A DNA stretch of 64,000 bases from Bacteroides sp. MSB163 (GTDB taxonomy: Bacteria; Bacteroidota; Bacteroidia; Bacteroidales; Bacteroidaceae), in contig NZ_CP143867.1 in the NCBI RefSeq assembly GCF_036416795.1, positions 620,001-684,000 of the forward strand, given 5' to 3'. This document shows positions 28,041 through 36,656 of this stretch, one piece after another; the stretch's first letter is position 1; each line of letters starts with the position of its first letter. The translations under genes and the position numbers were made by a program. The notes under the pieces are model-generated. The model saw nothing but the letters and a program-made list of their open reading frames with translations. It was not told where the DNA came from and did not search any database.

Positions 28041-29174
28041 ATGCCACGAGTGAAGAAGCCGACGAAAGTCAAAGAACCGATCCGTCTTCGGATGAAGCCG
28101 TTGAGCGACGGAAGCAAGAGTTTGTATCTCGATATTTACCGCGACGGAAAACGGACATATGAGTATCTCAAAATGTATATCATCCCGGAAACGGACAATA
28201 ATGCCCGGAAACGGAATCAAGCCACAATGGATGCGGCCAATGCAATCAAATCGAAACGCATCATCGAACTGACTAATGGGGAAGCAGGTATCGAAAATAG
28301 GGAAAAGGTGTTCTTGCTCGATTGGATGAATACATATAAAGAGAATCAGGCAAAGCGAGGCAAAAAGGACGGAAACCAAATCGCAGTTACTATTCGCATC
28401 CTGAAAGACTATGCAGGAGAACGGATGACGATGGATCGAATCGACAAGGCATTCTGCCAAGACTACCTCGATTATCTGATGACGGAATATCGTCCCAAAG
28501 GGAAACGTGTGTCGAACTTTACGCTCCACACCTATTACCGTATACTGAACGGAGCTTTGAATGCTGCCGTTCGTGCGGAGATTATCAAAGTCAATCCGTT
28601 TACCAAAATCAATAATTCGGATAAGATTCGCCTGCCGGAGAGCAAACGGTCATATATGACTATCGAAGAAGTCCGGGCGTTGATTTCCACTCCGATGAAT
28701 AATGAGGCGGTGAAGTCTGCTTATTTGTTTTCCTGTTTCTGCGGATTGCGCGTGAGCGATATTGTAGGATTGAAGTGGAAAGATGTATTCGTCGATAGAG
28801 GACAATATCGCTTGGCTGTATCCATGCAAAAGACCAAAGAACCGATTTACCTTCCTCTTTCGCCCGAAGCGTTGAAGTGGATGCCGGAACGGGGAGATAA
28901 GACAGCAGACGACCATGTGTTCGATTTGCCCAGTCCGTCGATGATGAACATACTCATCAAGCCTTGGGCGAAAGCTGCAGGAATCGACAAACGGTTTACA
29001 TTTCACACCGCCCGCCATACTTTTGCCACGATGATGCTGACACTTGGAGCGGATCTCTATACCACCTCGAAGTTGCTCGGTCATGCCGATGTGAAGATGA
29101 CGCAGGTGTACGCCAAAATCATCAATCAGAAAAAGGATGATGCTGTTAATTTGGTAAACGGATTGTTCGATTAG
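28041..29174 (+). CDS. Tyrosine recombinase/integrase of a mobile element
   Basis: 377 residues from the ATG at 28041; a TTG two codons upstream is a weaker alternative. An SAM-like core-binding domain (about 85-185) precedes the catalytic domain. All catalytic residues are visible: Arg in FCGLRVSDIVGLKW (about 235), Lys in MQKTKEPIYLP, HTARHTF (about 325, H-x-x-R), His in LLGHADVKMTQ and the Tyr nucleophile in VYAKI (about 362). A -7 box TACCTTTG lies at 28003-28010. Enzymes of this type integrate Bacteroidetes conjugative and mobilizable elements. It marks the left part of the accessory region. Confidence 0.93.
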   Translation: MPRVKKPTKVKEPIRLRMKPLSDGSKSLYLDIYRDGKRTYEYLKMYIIPETDNNARKRNQATMDAANAIKSKRIIELTNGEAGIENREKVFLLDWMNTYKENQAKRGKKDGNQIAVTIRILKDYAGERMTMDRIDKAFCQDYLDYLMTEYRPKGKRVSNFTLHTYYRILNGALNAAVRAEIIKVNPFTKINNSDKIRLPESKRSYMTIEEVRALISTPMNNEAVKSAYLFSCFCGLRVSDIVGLKWKDVFVDRGQYRLAVSMQKTKEPIYLPLSPEALKWMPERGDKTADDHVFDLPSPSMMNILIKPWAKAAGIDKRFTFHTARHTFATMMLTLGADLYTTSKLLGHADVKMTQVYAKIINQKKDDAVNLVNGLFD

Positions 29175-29259
29175 TCCGATGTAAATCGTAGCATTGTAAA
29201 GCGGTAAAAATCGAACTGTTTTTCATATCTGCATATAGGCGGATTATAAACAGATTTAG

Positions 29260-29308
29260 GTTTACTTTAATTCGGGTACGTATAGGAAAAAAACAAAGTA
29301 AACTTTTT
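29260..29308 (+). terminator. Terminator downstream of the integrase
   Basis: GTTTACTTT (29260-29268) pairs perfectly with AAAGTAAAC (29295-29303), followed by TTTTT. It lies 86 bp past the integrase stop. From here to 29510 only a 51-codon open frame (29321-29476) is seen, with no recognisable features. Confidence 0.65.
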
Positions 29309-29510
29309 ATAAGAACATTATGGATATAAAATATATCAATTGTATTATCCATCAAGCAAACGATGGAAAAAATTTGATTGTGTCAATTATTTATGCGTAT
29401 CGTATTATTTTGGACTGCTCATTTTCCGTGTCCGGCGTCCTTTATCTATTGCTATGCAAACTCCAGTGCTTTTAGGTTTAATGTTTGCAAAATCGTAATA
29501 TAAATTAGCC

Positions 29511-29650
29511 ATGTGGGAAATATATGCCCTATTATCAGCCCTATTCGATGCATTAACAGCGATTTCACCAAGATAGGAGTGAAAGATTGGGCAACGGAAT
29601 CCCGTACCACTATCATGTTGTTGATGACATGGGTGGGTATCGTCATTTAA
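29511..29650 (+). pseudogene. Fragment of an EamA/DMT-family transporter gene
   Basis: The frame from the ATG at 29511 begins MWEIYALLSALFDALTAI, the typical start of an EamA-family drug/metabolite transporter. It meets a stop at once. The continuation KIGVKDWATESRTTIMLLMTWVGIVI is in another frame and ends at 29648-29650. Only the first two membrane helices remain. From 29651 to 29900 I see no gene; a NotI-type GCGGCCGC lies just after it. Confidence 0.6.
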
Positions 29651-29903
29651 GCGGCCGCTTAAGTGAACCCCCAAAAAATAACAGATGCACCGACATTGAT
29701 TTTTTCTGATGTTTTCCGATGTGGCTGCCGGAATGTTGAGTCTCTTCTATATTCAAAGACTGCCGCTCGGAGAGTCAGAGGATTCTGGTTGTGGCTGGAA
29801 GCATAGTAATGCTCTTAAAATGAAAACGTGGAAAACATAAGATGCCTTCGAACCATTACAAACATTACATGTAAGCTTTATTTCAGAAAAAATCGTTTTT
29901 TAT

Positions 29904-29950
29904 TTTGAGAATAAAAATATTCACCCTACTTTTGTAGACCAATTAGTCTA
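29904..29950 (+). promoter_or_regulatory. Promoter and palindromic operator of the TetR gene
   Basis: TTTG (29904-29907), a 19-bp spacer, then TACTTTTG (29927-29934) is a textbook Bacteroides -33/-7 promoter. The palindrome TAGACCAATTAGTCTA (29935-29950) abuts the -7 box and covers the transcription start. A 15/16 match precedes the receptor gene at 30628, which suggests autorepression. Confidence 0.85.
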
Positions 29951-29974
29951 ATCGATGCTATAAAATTATTCGAT

Positions 29975-30559
29975 ATGAACGATACGCGAAATATTATTCT
30001 CCTTGCTGCCTTGCGCCTGTTCCTCCAAAAGGGGTATCGGGAAATCACCATGCAGGATATTCTGGATGCTTCGGGGCAGGCCAAAGGAACTTTCTATTAT
30101 CACTTCAAGAACAAGGAAACCGTGTTCGAGGAAGCTGCCAGATACCTGATAGTAAACTATATGACGGTCAATCATAGCCGTTTGTCCTACGAATCGGTGA
30201 GAAGTTTTATCGATTCGCTGTTTCATGTACGGGAAAAAGCAGCCCGCAAAATGTCGGGACTGGGTGAAAAATTCAAAGTGCAAATATTGATCGGACAAGC
30301 CTCCATGCGCATTCCGGCACTTGGAAAGATGATTTCGGATCAGGAACAGAAAGAGCGCGAGGCGTGGGGAAAGGCTCTTGCTGCCGGCCGGGAACGAGGC
30401 GAGATAACAGCGAAATTGCCCGACGAAGAGCTTGTCGCATTGTTTATGGACGTATATGAAGGCGTAAGTTCTAAACAATTGAAAAGTCTTTGCAACATAG
30501 ACACTTTGAAATACATCAAACGCGACTGGGAAAGTCTTTATGCGCTGATAACGCAATAA
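29975..30559 (+). CDS. TetR-family transcriptional regulator
   Basis: 194 residues. The N-terminal helix-turn-helix (about 3-50) reads NIILLAALRLFLQKGYREIT then IAS-like DILDASGQAKGTFYYHFKNKE, canonical for TetR. The all-helical ligand domain follows without a recognisable ligand signature. The matching palindromes before it and before the outer-membrane receptor 106 bp downstream suggest that it represses both. Its inducer is unknown. It lies about 0.8 kb after the integrase. Confidence 0.92.
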   Translation: MNDTRNIILLAALRLFLQKGYREITMQDILDASGQAKGTFYYHFKNKETVFEEAARYLIVNYMTVNHSRLSYESVRSFIDSLFHVREKAARKMSGLGEKFKVQILIGQASMRIPALGKMISDQEQKEREAWGKALAAGRERGEITAKLPDEELVALFMDVYEGVSSKQLKSLCNIDTLKYIKRDWESLYALITQ

Positions 30560-30627
30560 TGCATATTAAAATAATCCTATCGTAGACTCGTCGAATCGTA
30601 TTCGGCGAAAATTCGCATAGGGATAAT

Positions 30628-30643
30628 TAGACCAAATAGTCTA
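30628..30643 (+). promoter_or_regulatory. Second TetR operator, before the outer-membrane receptor
   Basis: TAGACCAAATAGTCTA differs at one central base from the operator at 29935-29950. It lies 22 bp upstream of the receptor start codon, where a bound dimer would block transcription. Confidence 0.75.
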
Positions 30644-30665
30644 TAAACAGTTTAAATACAACAAT

Positions 30666-32999
30666 ATGAAACCAAGAAAAAAAACAATTCGCATTTGGCT
30701 ATCCGTAGGGATGCTGTTCTTATCATTGGGTGCTTCTGCCCAAATATTTACGGGTAAGGTTGTAGACGATCAAGCCGTCCCCGTCGGCTATGCAACCGTT
30801 GCCTTGTACCATAAAGCCGATTCCTCTGTGGTTCAAGGAGGAATTACCGGAGAAGACGGTCGTTTTTCATTGAAAGCTGCCGATTCGGGAATATATACGG
30901 TACAAATATCGTTCGTTGGTTTTCAGACTTGTACACTCGAATCCGCGCCGTGCGATTTGGGAACAATCGTCTTGAAGCCGGATATTTTGGAATTGGGGGA
31001 TGTGACCGTAATCGGCCATCGTCCAAAATACAAAGCCGTTGCGGGAGGTATCTCCACACAGGTGGAAAACAGCGTGCTCGGTAAAGCCGGAACCGCTAAA
31101 GACGTAATCGGGCATCTGGCAGGCGTCCGTAAAAAAATCGACGGCTCGTTCGAGGTCATCGGCAAAGGTGTCCCTGTCGTCTATATCAACAATCGGATGG
31201 TGCGCGACCAATCGGAACTCGAAAGGCTCCGGTCGGATGCTATCCAGAATATACAGCTCATTACCAATCCGGGACCGGAATACGATGCTTCTGTCGGAGC
31301 GGTATTGAAAATCAAGACAAAGAAAAATTCGGATGACGGTTTGGGAATCAATGTGAATTCATCGGTCGATTATGCCGATAAATTCAATACGTCCCAACAA
31401 CTGGACATGAATTACCGACAAGGCGGCCTTTCGCTTTTCGGTTCGTTCCGTTACGACCTGACACATCCCCGCCAGACGGCTGTTACCGACATCGAAACCC
31501 GTGTTGATGAACGATGGATACAAGCTGCGACATCGGAAGACAAAGGTTCTAATCAAGGTTATTTCGGACAGATAGGAGCCAATTATGAAATCAATCCCCG
31601 ACACTCGTTCGGAGGCATGTACGAACTGACTTCGATGCCGCGCTATAAAACCTCCAACCGAAATTTGACGGACATATTTGTCGATGACCGTATGTTCGAC
31701 AGTTGGAATACCTCGGAAACAGCAATGCAAAAATCATCGACACATCACGTTAATGTCTACTATGCGGGAGAGGCCGGCAAGATGAAGATCGATTTCAACG
31801 CCGATGCGCTCTTGGGCGATGGCAACGGGAACAGCGAGGTGGCAGACCGAAGCCTGAATTACGAGGATTATTGCTTAGGAACGAGCGACAATTACACCAA
31901 CCGTCTGTTTGCAGGAAAACTCGTGCTTTCCTATCCTGTGTGGAAAGGAACACTGTCGCTGGGATCGGAATATACCGACACGTACAGACGGTCGCAGTCG
32001 AGCGGATTCGGAGAAATCATCGCAGCCTCCGACGATAAGATAACCGACCGGAACGTGGCCGTATTCACGGGTTATGAAGCAGCTTTCGGACCGGTAAACG
32101 CCAATGCGGGGTTCCGCTATGAACACGTGACGTATGATTTTTATGAGAACGGGCTGTTTCAAGCCGACCGGAGCAAGGTGTACAACAATTTCTTCCCCTC
32201 CGTCTCACTGAATGCTGCCGTTGGCAGGACGCAGTTGTCGTTGGACTATCGTATTCAGACGATACGTCCCATGTACGAAATGCTGAACAGTGCGGTCGGT
32301 TACGGCAACCGTCTCACTTATCTGTGCGGAACTCCCGATCTGCAACCCACTTATATCCATTCGGTCAGCGTCGGGGCTGTCTGGCGAAACAACCTGCAAG
32401 TTCAGGTCGGCTACAACCACTACAAAGATGATATTTTTTTCGCATTCGAGCAGTTGGACACCGATCCGAAAATTACCGTCAATAAATTCCGAAACGAAAA
32501 ATCACGCAATGAGTTAGTTTTTTCAGCCGCTTATGCCCCTACTTTCGGTGTGTGGCAGCCCAGATGGTCAGTTGCCGGCAACACACAATGGTTAGACATC
32601 GAATATCTTGGCAGGCCGAAAAACATGGACGGAACGATCTTTCGTTTGAGTTGGGAGAATGCCATTACACTGCCGGCAGGTTTTCTGCTTCGTATCGACG
32701 GCAGCTGGGACAGCGACGGTTATGTCCAAAACAGAAAGATGAAATCTTCCTGGTATATGAATGCCAGTCTCAACAAGGAGTTTGCAGGAGGCAGATGGAA
32801 TATTCTGCTCGAAGGCAACGACCTGTTCCATACCATGCGGGACGCTTCTTATTTCTATGACAGAAAAACTTCGGAGTATCGGGCCAGCAAAGACAATACG
32901 CGTCAAATCAAATTAACTGTAAGCTATCGGTTCAACCACAAGGAGAACAAGTATAAAGGTACGGGAGCCGGCACAGAGGAAATGCAACGTTTATATTAA
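30666..32999 (+). CDS. TonB-dependent-receptor-like outer-membrane protein
   Basis: 777 residues with a signal peptide ending near GASAQ. A carboxypeptidase-regulatory-like domain (about 28-110, GKVVDDQAVPVGYATVALY) is followed by a short plug-like region (VTVIGHRPKYK, VIGHLAGV, VYINNRMVRD, IQLITNPGPEYDAS, VLKIKTKK). A beta-barrel of the Bacteroidetes outer-membrane-barrel family follows, rather than a SusC barrel. There is no SusD partner. Such proteins may take up small nutrients or act in envelope stress; the substrate is not known. Likely repressed by the adjacent TetR protein. Confidence 0.85.
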   Translation: MKPRKKTIRIWLSVGMLFLSLGASAQIFTGKVVDDQAVPVGYATVALYHKADSSVVQGGITGEDGRFSLKAADSGIYTVQISFVGFQTCTLESAPCDLGTIVLKPDILELGDVTVIGHRPKYKAVAGGISTQVENSVLGKAGTAKDVIGHLAGVRKKIDGSFEVIGKGVPVVYINNRMVRDQSELERLRSDAIQNIQLITNPGPEYDASVGAVLKIKTKKNSDDGLGINVNSSVDYADKFNTSQQLDMNYRQGGLSLFGSFRYDLTHPRQTAVTDIETRVDERWIQAATSEDKGSNQGYFGQIGANYEINPRHSFGGMYELTSMPRYKTSNRNLTDIFVDDRMFDSWNTSETAMQKSSTHHVNVYYAGEAGKMKIDFNADALLGDGNGNSEVADRSLNYEDYCLGTSDNYTNRLFAGKLVLSYPVWKGTLSLGSEYTDTYRRSQSSGFGEIIAASDDKITDRNVAVFTGYEAAFGPVNANAGFRYEHVTYDFYENGLFQADRSKVYNNFFPSVSLNAAVGRTQLSLDYRIQTIRPMYEMLNSAVGYGNRLTYLCGTPDLQPTYIHSVSVGAVWRNNLQVQVGYNHYKDDIFFAFEQLDTDPKITVNKFRNEKSRNELVFSAAYAPTFGVWQPRWSVAGNTQWLDIEYLGRPKNMDGTIFRLSWENAITLPAGFLLRIDGSWDSDGYVQNRKMKSSWYMNASLNKEFAGGRWNILLEGNDLFHTMRDASYFYDRKTSEYRASKDNTRQIKLTVSYRFNHKENKYKGTGAGTEEMQRLY

Positions 33000-33215
33000 A
33001 CCGAATATGCTTGGATTATGCTGAGGCGGAAAAACCCGATCTGCATTATATCTCAAAAACGCAATTTAATTAGGTTATAAAACAATGTCTCAAAATTTAA
33101 TCAGGATATTAAGATTTCCATGCATTTATGAAATAGTTGAAATTTAGTCTCTTTGTTTTCAGTTAGTTTTAATTGACAATATATCATAATCAACAACTAA
33201 TAAACTCAAATTTGT

Positions 33216-34003
33216 ATGAAAGAACAAATTGAAAAGTCTTCTCTTTTTTTGAGGGGAAGCAACACCTGACCCACTTCGCTACAGAACAGGATGTAGCAGA
33301 AGAACTGTTTGAGTTACTCTCCGAGGCGAGAGAACTCTATCTTCAAAATGTGATTGTGGATGGCAAACGGTACAGCCGCTATGTGGATGACTTCATCAAC
33401 AGTCACCGATACATCAACTGCGATAATGTAGTTTGTCGGAACTGTCACGAAATGAACATCCACATCGTCAAGGGACTGCTGACAGAATGCGCTCACTTTA
33501 TCAAACCTCTTTTTACAGCATCAGATTTCTCATTCGAGAAATGTATGGAACTGCGAAGGCTGTATGACAGTTCGGAACCGTTGCCGACATCTGTCGTGCA
33601 TCGTACTGATGTTTTAGTAAAAGCTCCGCCGCTTTCTTTCGGCTGCAACTTCACTCAAGAACAGATGACAGGTATTGTGTCTTGTGCCAATACTTATCAT
33701 CTGTTTTGCGTTTCTACGCTCCGCATCGAGGATATGGAGGCTCTCTTTTCCTGCAAGGAGGGCTTTCATATACGAGTGAACAACATTCGTCGTGTGGCAA
33801 TCCTGTTTGATGCACTTCTCGAAAACTCGCTCATCCAATCCCGCTGGCAGTCCGTTCTCGACAAAGGATGGTTCTTGCTATCGAAGGATGGCAGACGGTT
33901 TATTACCGCATCCAATCTTTCGTCAGCGTTGTCTGCTGTCAGAAAGGACATGACATCAGTTGCCTACGGAATAAAAAGAGTCATCAAGGAACTGAAAATA
34001 TAA
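33216..34003 (+). pseudogene. Frameshifted mobile-element gene of unknown function
   Basis: The ATG at 33216 opens MKEQIEKSSLF and then, at a run of seven T (33244-33250), runs into a stop. The next frame continues without gap from EGKQHLTHFATEQD through LFELLSEARELYLQNVIVDG to a stop at 34003. One more T would join them into about 262 residues. Visible features are CRNCHEMN near residue 80 and a long helical C-terminus with DKGWFLLSKDGRRF. I do not recognise the family; the context suggests a mobile-element accessory gene. The homopolymer position fits either inactivation or slippage/phase variation. A shorter intact protein could start near 33350. Confidence 0.55.
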
Positions 34004-34027
34004 AGCGAGAATCGCTCACAAAAGGGG

Positions 34028-34068
34028 AAAGCACTATGTTTGGTCAATCCGTACATAGTGCTTTTGTT
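34028..34068 (+). terminator. Rho-independent terminator
   Basis: AAAGCACTATGT (34028-34039) and ACATAGTGCTTT (34053-34064) form a perfect 12-bp stem with a 13-nt loop, followed by TTG. It lies 25 bp past the stop of the frameshifted gene. Confidence 0.85.
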
Positions 34069-34239
34069 TGCCTTCTGAAACTAATTAGATTCGAATCTTT
34101 GGCTGTGAAAAAGCAAGAAAGAGGAAAGGACAGTCTGAATATCCAGTTCAGGAATTGAAAAGGTCGCCAAGCGGAACAGTTCGGTATGTTCTGAGTTTCA
34201 ACTTTGCCATTTATGTGAAACAAATTGGCGTGTCTGTTG

Positions 34240-34300
34240 TCCACGAAATTCTTTTCGGGGGAGCCTAATACCCCGACAGTCTTACGATGTCAGGAACTTT
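34240..34300. other. G/C-rich hairpin region, possible mobilization-origin relic
   Basis: CGGGG (34256-34260) and CCCCG (34271-34275) bracket a 10-nt loop, followed by GACAGTCTTACGATGTC. The segment 34070-34460 has no credible gene. Its position after the element genes and its base composition are reminiscent of an origin of transfer, but no relaxase gene is present, so this is speculative. Confidence 0.2.
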
Positions 34301-34460
34301 GCCGCCTTATCTGCAAGCAGGGACGCAATCTGTGTCCAACTGATTAGTCTCTATTATGTGGAAAATAAAATTCACAAGCCTTTATTTGCCAATGTAAAAT
34401 ACAAAATCTCCTTATTGTTTAGACTGTATTTCTCACAAATTCTTTAATAATGCTAGTCTT

Positions 34461-34814
34461 CTACATTAGCTGTTGCCTCGCCCGTAAATTCTCTTTTAAT
34501 ATTTTACCGAGACTTTTTGCAAACTGTTTGTATGAATTCTTTTCTTTCTCTTTGTCGTCATCCGATAAAGAGCTGCTGTCAATTTCAGCGTGTACAAAAC
34601 TGATAATACCATCGATTGCATCATCTACGGTTTTGCTGCTGATTTTGGATTTAAATCCCAATGCATTTATAACACATATGTTTACCAGTTCCAATATCTC
34701 TGGCGATTTAATAGCTGCCTTTATTCGCTCTGCCATTAGTTTTGCACTTTTATCTTGTGATTTTGACAAGACGTCAAGAAAGATATCGGCTAATGTTATT
34801 TCTCTATTCTCCAT
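34461..34814 (-). CDS. Unrecognised third gene of the RloA/RloB module
   Basis: 117 residues, probably all helical, without signal peptide or membrane segment. Notable are AKLMAERIKAAIKSPE, an Asp/Ser-rich linker (HAEIDSSSLSDDDKEKEKN) and a basic C-terminus (KENLRARQQLM). I recognise no family. It starts 10 bp after the RloB-like gene, and the 8-10-bp spacing of all three genes indicates one transcript. It may be a regulator, a stabiliser or an additional effector of the defence pair. This is inference from position only. Confidence 0.75.
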   Translation of the reverse strand: MENREITLADIFLDVLSKSQDKSAKLMAERIKAAIKSPEILELVNICVINALGFKSKISSKTVDDAIDGIISFVHAEIDSSSLSDDDKEKEKNSYKQFAKSLGKILKENLRARQQLM

Positions 34815-34824
34815 GATCTTTAAA

Positions 34825-35367
34825 TTACAAGCTTTCCAGCAGTTCTATCATTTTATAGATGGTAGTTGACGGATTATTATATGTCTCCAACACCTTGGCT
34901 CTTGCCGTTGCTTCTGATGTCTTGTCGGACAGCTGCTGTTTCTCATTCAATGCCAAAGTTCCCTTTACATAGTGTTCAAGATGTCTTTTTAGTTTCTTGA
35001 TGCAGGCGTTTTGAGTTAGTTCAGCATGACACTCCTCAAAGTGCAGCAAATACCACAACTCAATACATGGATTTGACACCAGCATTACCGCATCCGGAAT
35101 ACTTTGCAGGTGTACTAACATGCCGTCCACATCAAGGTCATACATTAGAAATGTTTTATCATTTTTGGTCACAATATATTCCCGCTTGCAATTCTCTATA
35201 TACCGAACGGATATGTTCGAATCGCTCTTTCTTGGGATAATCTGAATAGGCGCACGGTATTGTGAACGGAGGTGACTGATATAGGCAACCTCAGACTCTC
35301 CTTCACAGAAAACAAAGAAGTTCGGCTTCATTGTTTTGCCTTTGGATTTTCTTATTTGTCGTCCCAT
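34825..35367 (-). CDS. RloB-like TOPRIM-type protein of a defence module
   Basis: 180 residues. NFFVFCEGESEVAYISHLR near the N-terminus gives the conserved Glu of a TOPRIM-like fold, and FLMYDLDVDG near residue 75 gives the DxD pair. NPCIELWYLLHFEE near residue 100 is the other RloB family block. This matches the RloB/AbiLii family, which pairs with AAA ATPases of the RloA/AbiLi type in phage defence. It probably acts as the nuclease part, by analogy with other TOPRIM/ATPase pairs such as OLD and PARIS. It starts 8 bp after the ATPase gene. Confidence 0.82.
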   Translation of the reverse strand: MGRQIRKSKGKTMKPNFFVFCEGESEVAYISHLRSQYRAPIQIIPRKSDSNISVRYIENCKREYIVTKNDKTFLMYDLDVDGMLVHLQSIPDAVMLVSNPCIELWYLLHFEECHAELTQNACIKKLKRHLEHYVKGTLALNEKQQLSDKTSEATARAKVLETYNNPSTTIYKMIELLESL

Positions 35368-35375
35368 ATCAGTGT

Positions 35376-36620
35376 CTATTTTATAAAACTATCCGCCTGT
35401 TCGTCAATATACGGGATGGCATCGAAACGACCTTGCAGATATGCCTTCTCTGCATCCAGTCCGTCGCGGAAATCTTTGTAATCAAACAGCGAATACAAAT
35501 CCGAGGACCCGTCATCCCGTTTGTTGACAAAATACACCTGATCCTTACGCAGCTTGTTGGTATTAAGCAGGTATGTATTATGCGTCGTATATATCAGCTG
35601 CGCCGATTCGCTTTTATTGAACAAACCGATGATATACTCTACCAGTTTTATATGCAGCTGCGTCTCAATTTCATCTATCAACAAGATTTTATTATTCTTA
35701 ACGATATCAAGAATCGTCAGCATCATTTCAAAAAGACGCAACGTTCCGGATGACTCTTCTGCAAAAAAATTGAAAGGAACATCCGGATTATTTCTGTGAT
35801 AGGTCGTAATGATCAGCTGTGGTTTCTGAATATCTTCTACCGACAATATTTGATTGTCTGCAGGGTCAATCACTGCAGTCGAAAATACTTTATTCTCGTG
35901 CCGGCTGTCGATTTTGACAATATCGCTGTCGGCAATTCGCAGTACATTGAGGAATTGTTCTTTATTTTCATTCAGCAACCGTTCAATGGAAAAGGTATTA
36001 TACCCTATATAATTTAGAATAAAACGCTCATTGAAATATCGAAAAACATCTTTTGCAACATCTCGGTCCATCTGGCTGGCACGCGACACGAAAAGCGTTT
36101 TCTTGGACGTATTGGCAGCAACATCCATAGGACGGCGAATTGTCGAACGGAATTCATAAATATCCTTTTTGTCGGGTCCCTTTGTCTCATCACGAGAAAA
36201 TACCAGTGAACGACGGCCATTCGGATAATAATAAAGAACCTCTTTTAGTATCTCAACTTTATTGAGTTCAAAAGAATATTCATATTCGATACCTTCAAGA
36301 AGAAAGCGAATGAAGAATGTGCTTGGCTTGCCAATGCCCCCGAATTTGAACGGAGTAAAGGCAAATATCGTATTCTCGTTGTAATTGTGAGATGAGAATA
36401 TCATTCCCACACAAGCGCGAATAGCCTTGATAAGGCTGCTTTTTCCTGACGCATTTGCACCATAAATGGCAACAGTTTTAAGCAGCCGTTCATCACCGCA
36501 TACAAATGTATTTTCTTCAAGCTCCTTTGCCTTTTTGGTCTGTATGCTTGCTGCCTGCATATCCAGCACCACTTCATCTTTAATTGAAAAGAAGTTGCTC
36601 AAACGAATTTCAAGTACCAT
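35376..36620 (-). CDS. RloA/AbiLi-like AAA ATPase of a defence module
   Basis: 414 residues. The SMC/ABC-like Walker A IYGANASGKSSLIKAIRA lies near residue 52. An ABC-type signature region FFAEESSGTLRLFEMM is near 285, Walker B KILLIDEIETQLH near 315, and the switch His in YTTHNTYLLN near 343. The N-terminus LEIRLSNFFSIKDE is typical of AAA_15/AAA_21 ATPases. With the RloB-like partner it resembles the AbiL abortive-infection pair: the ATPase probably senses infection and licenses the effector. A -7 box TATCTTTG lies at 36649-36656 (minus). First gene of the module. Confidence 0.87.
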   Translation of the reverse strand: MVLEIRLSNFFSIKDEVVLDMQAASIQTKKAKELEENTFVCGDERLLKTVAIYGANASGKSSLIKAIRACVGMIFSSHNYNENTIFAFTPFKFGGIGKPSTFFIRFLLEGIEYEYSFELNKVEILKEVLYYYPNGRRSLVFSRDETKGPDKKDIYEFRSTIRRPMDVAANTSKKTLFVSRASQMDRDVAKDVFRYFNERFILNYIGYNTFSIERLLNENKEQFLNVLRIADSDIVKIDSRHENKVFSTAVIDPADNQILSVEDIQKPQLIITTYHRNNPDVPFNFFAEESSGTLRLFEMMLTILDIVKNNKILLIDEIETQLHIKLVEYIIGLFNKSESAQLIYTTHNTYLLNTNKLRKDQVYFVNKRDDGSSDLYSLFDYKDFRDGLDAEKAYLQGRFDAIPYIDEQADSFIK

Positions 36621-36648
36621 TTTATCTTCTGAATTTGTAATTATCTTG

Positions 36649-36656
36649 CAAAGATA
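36649..36656 (-). promoter_or_regulatory. -7 box of the RloA/RloB module
   Basis: The minus strand reads TATCTTTG, 29 bp upstream of the ATPase start codon, fitting the Bacteroides TAnnTTTG consensus. Confidence 0.5.

Noticed and set aside
28002..28529. Minus-strand open frame opposite the integrase
   Set aside because: Antisense to an integrase with all catalytic residues present.
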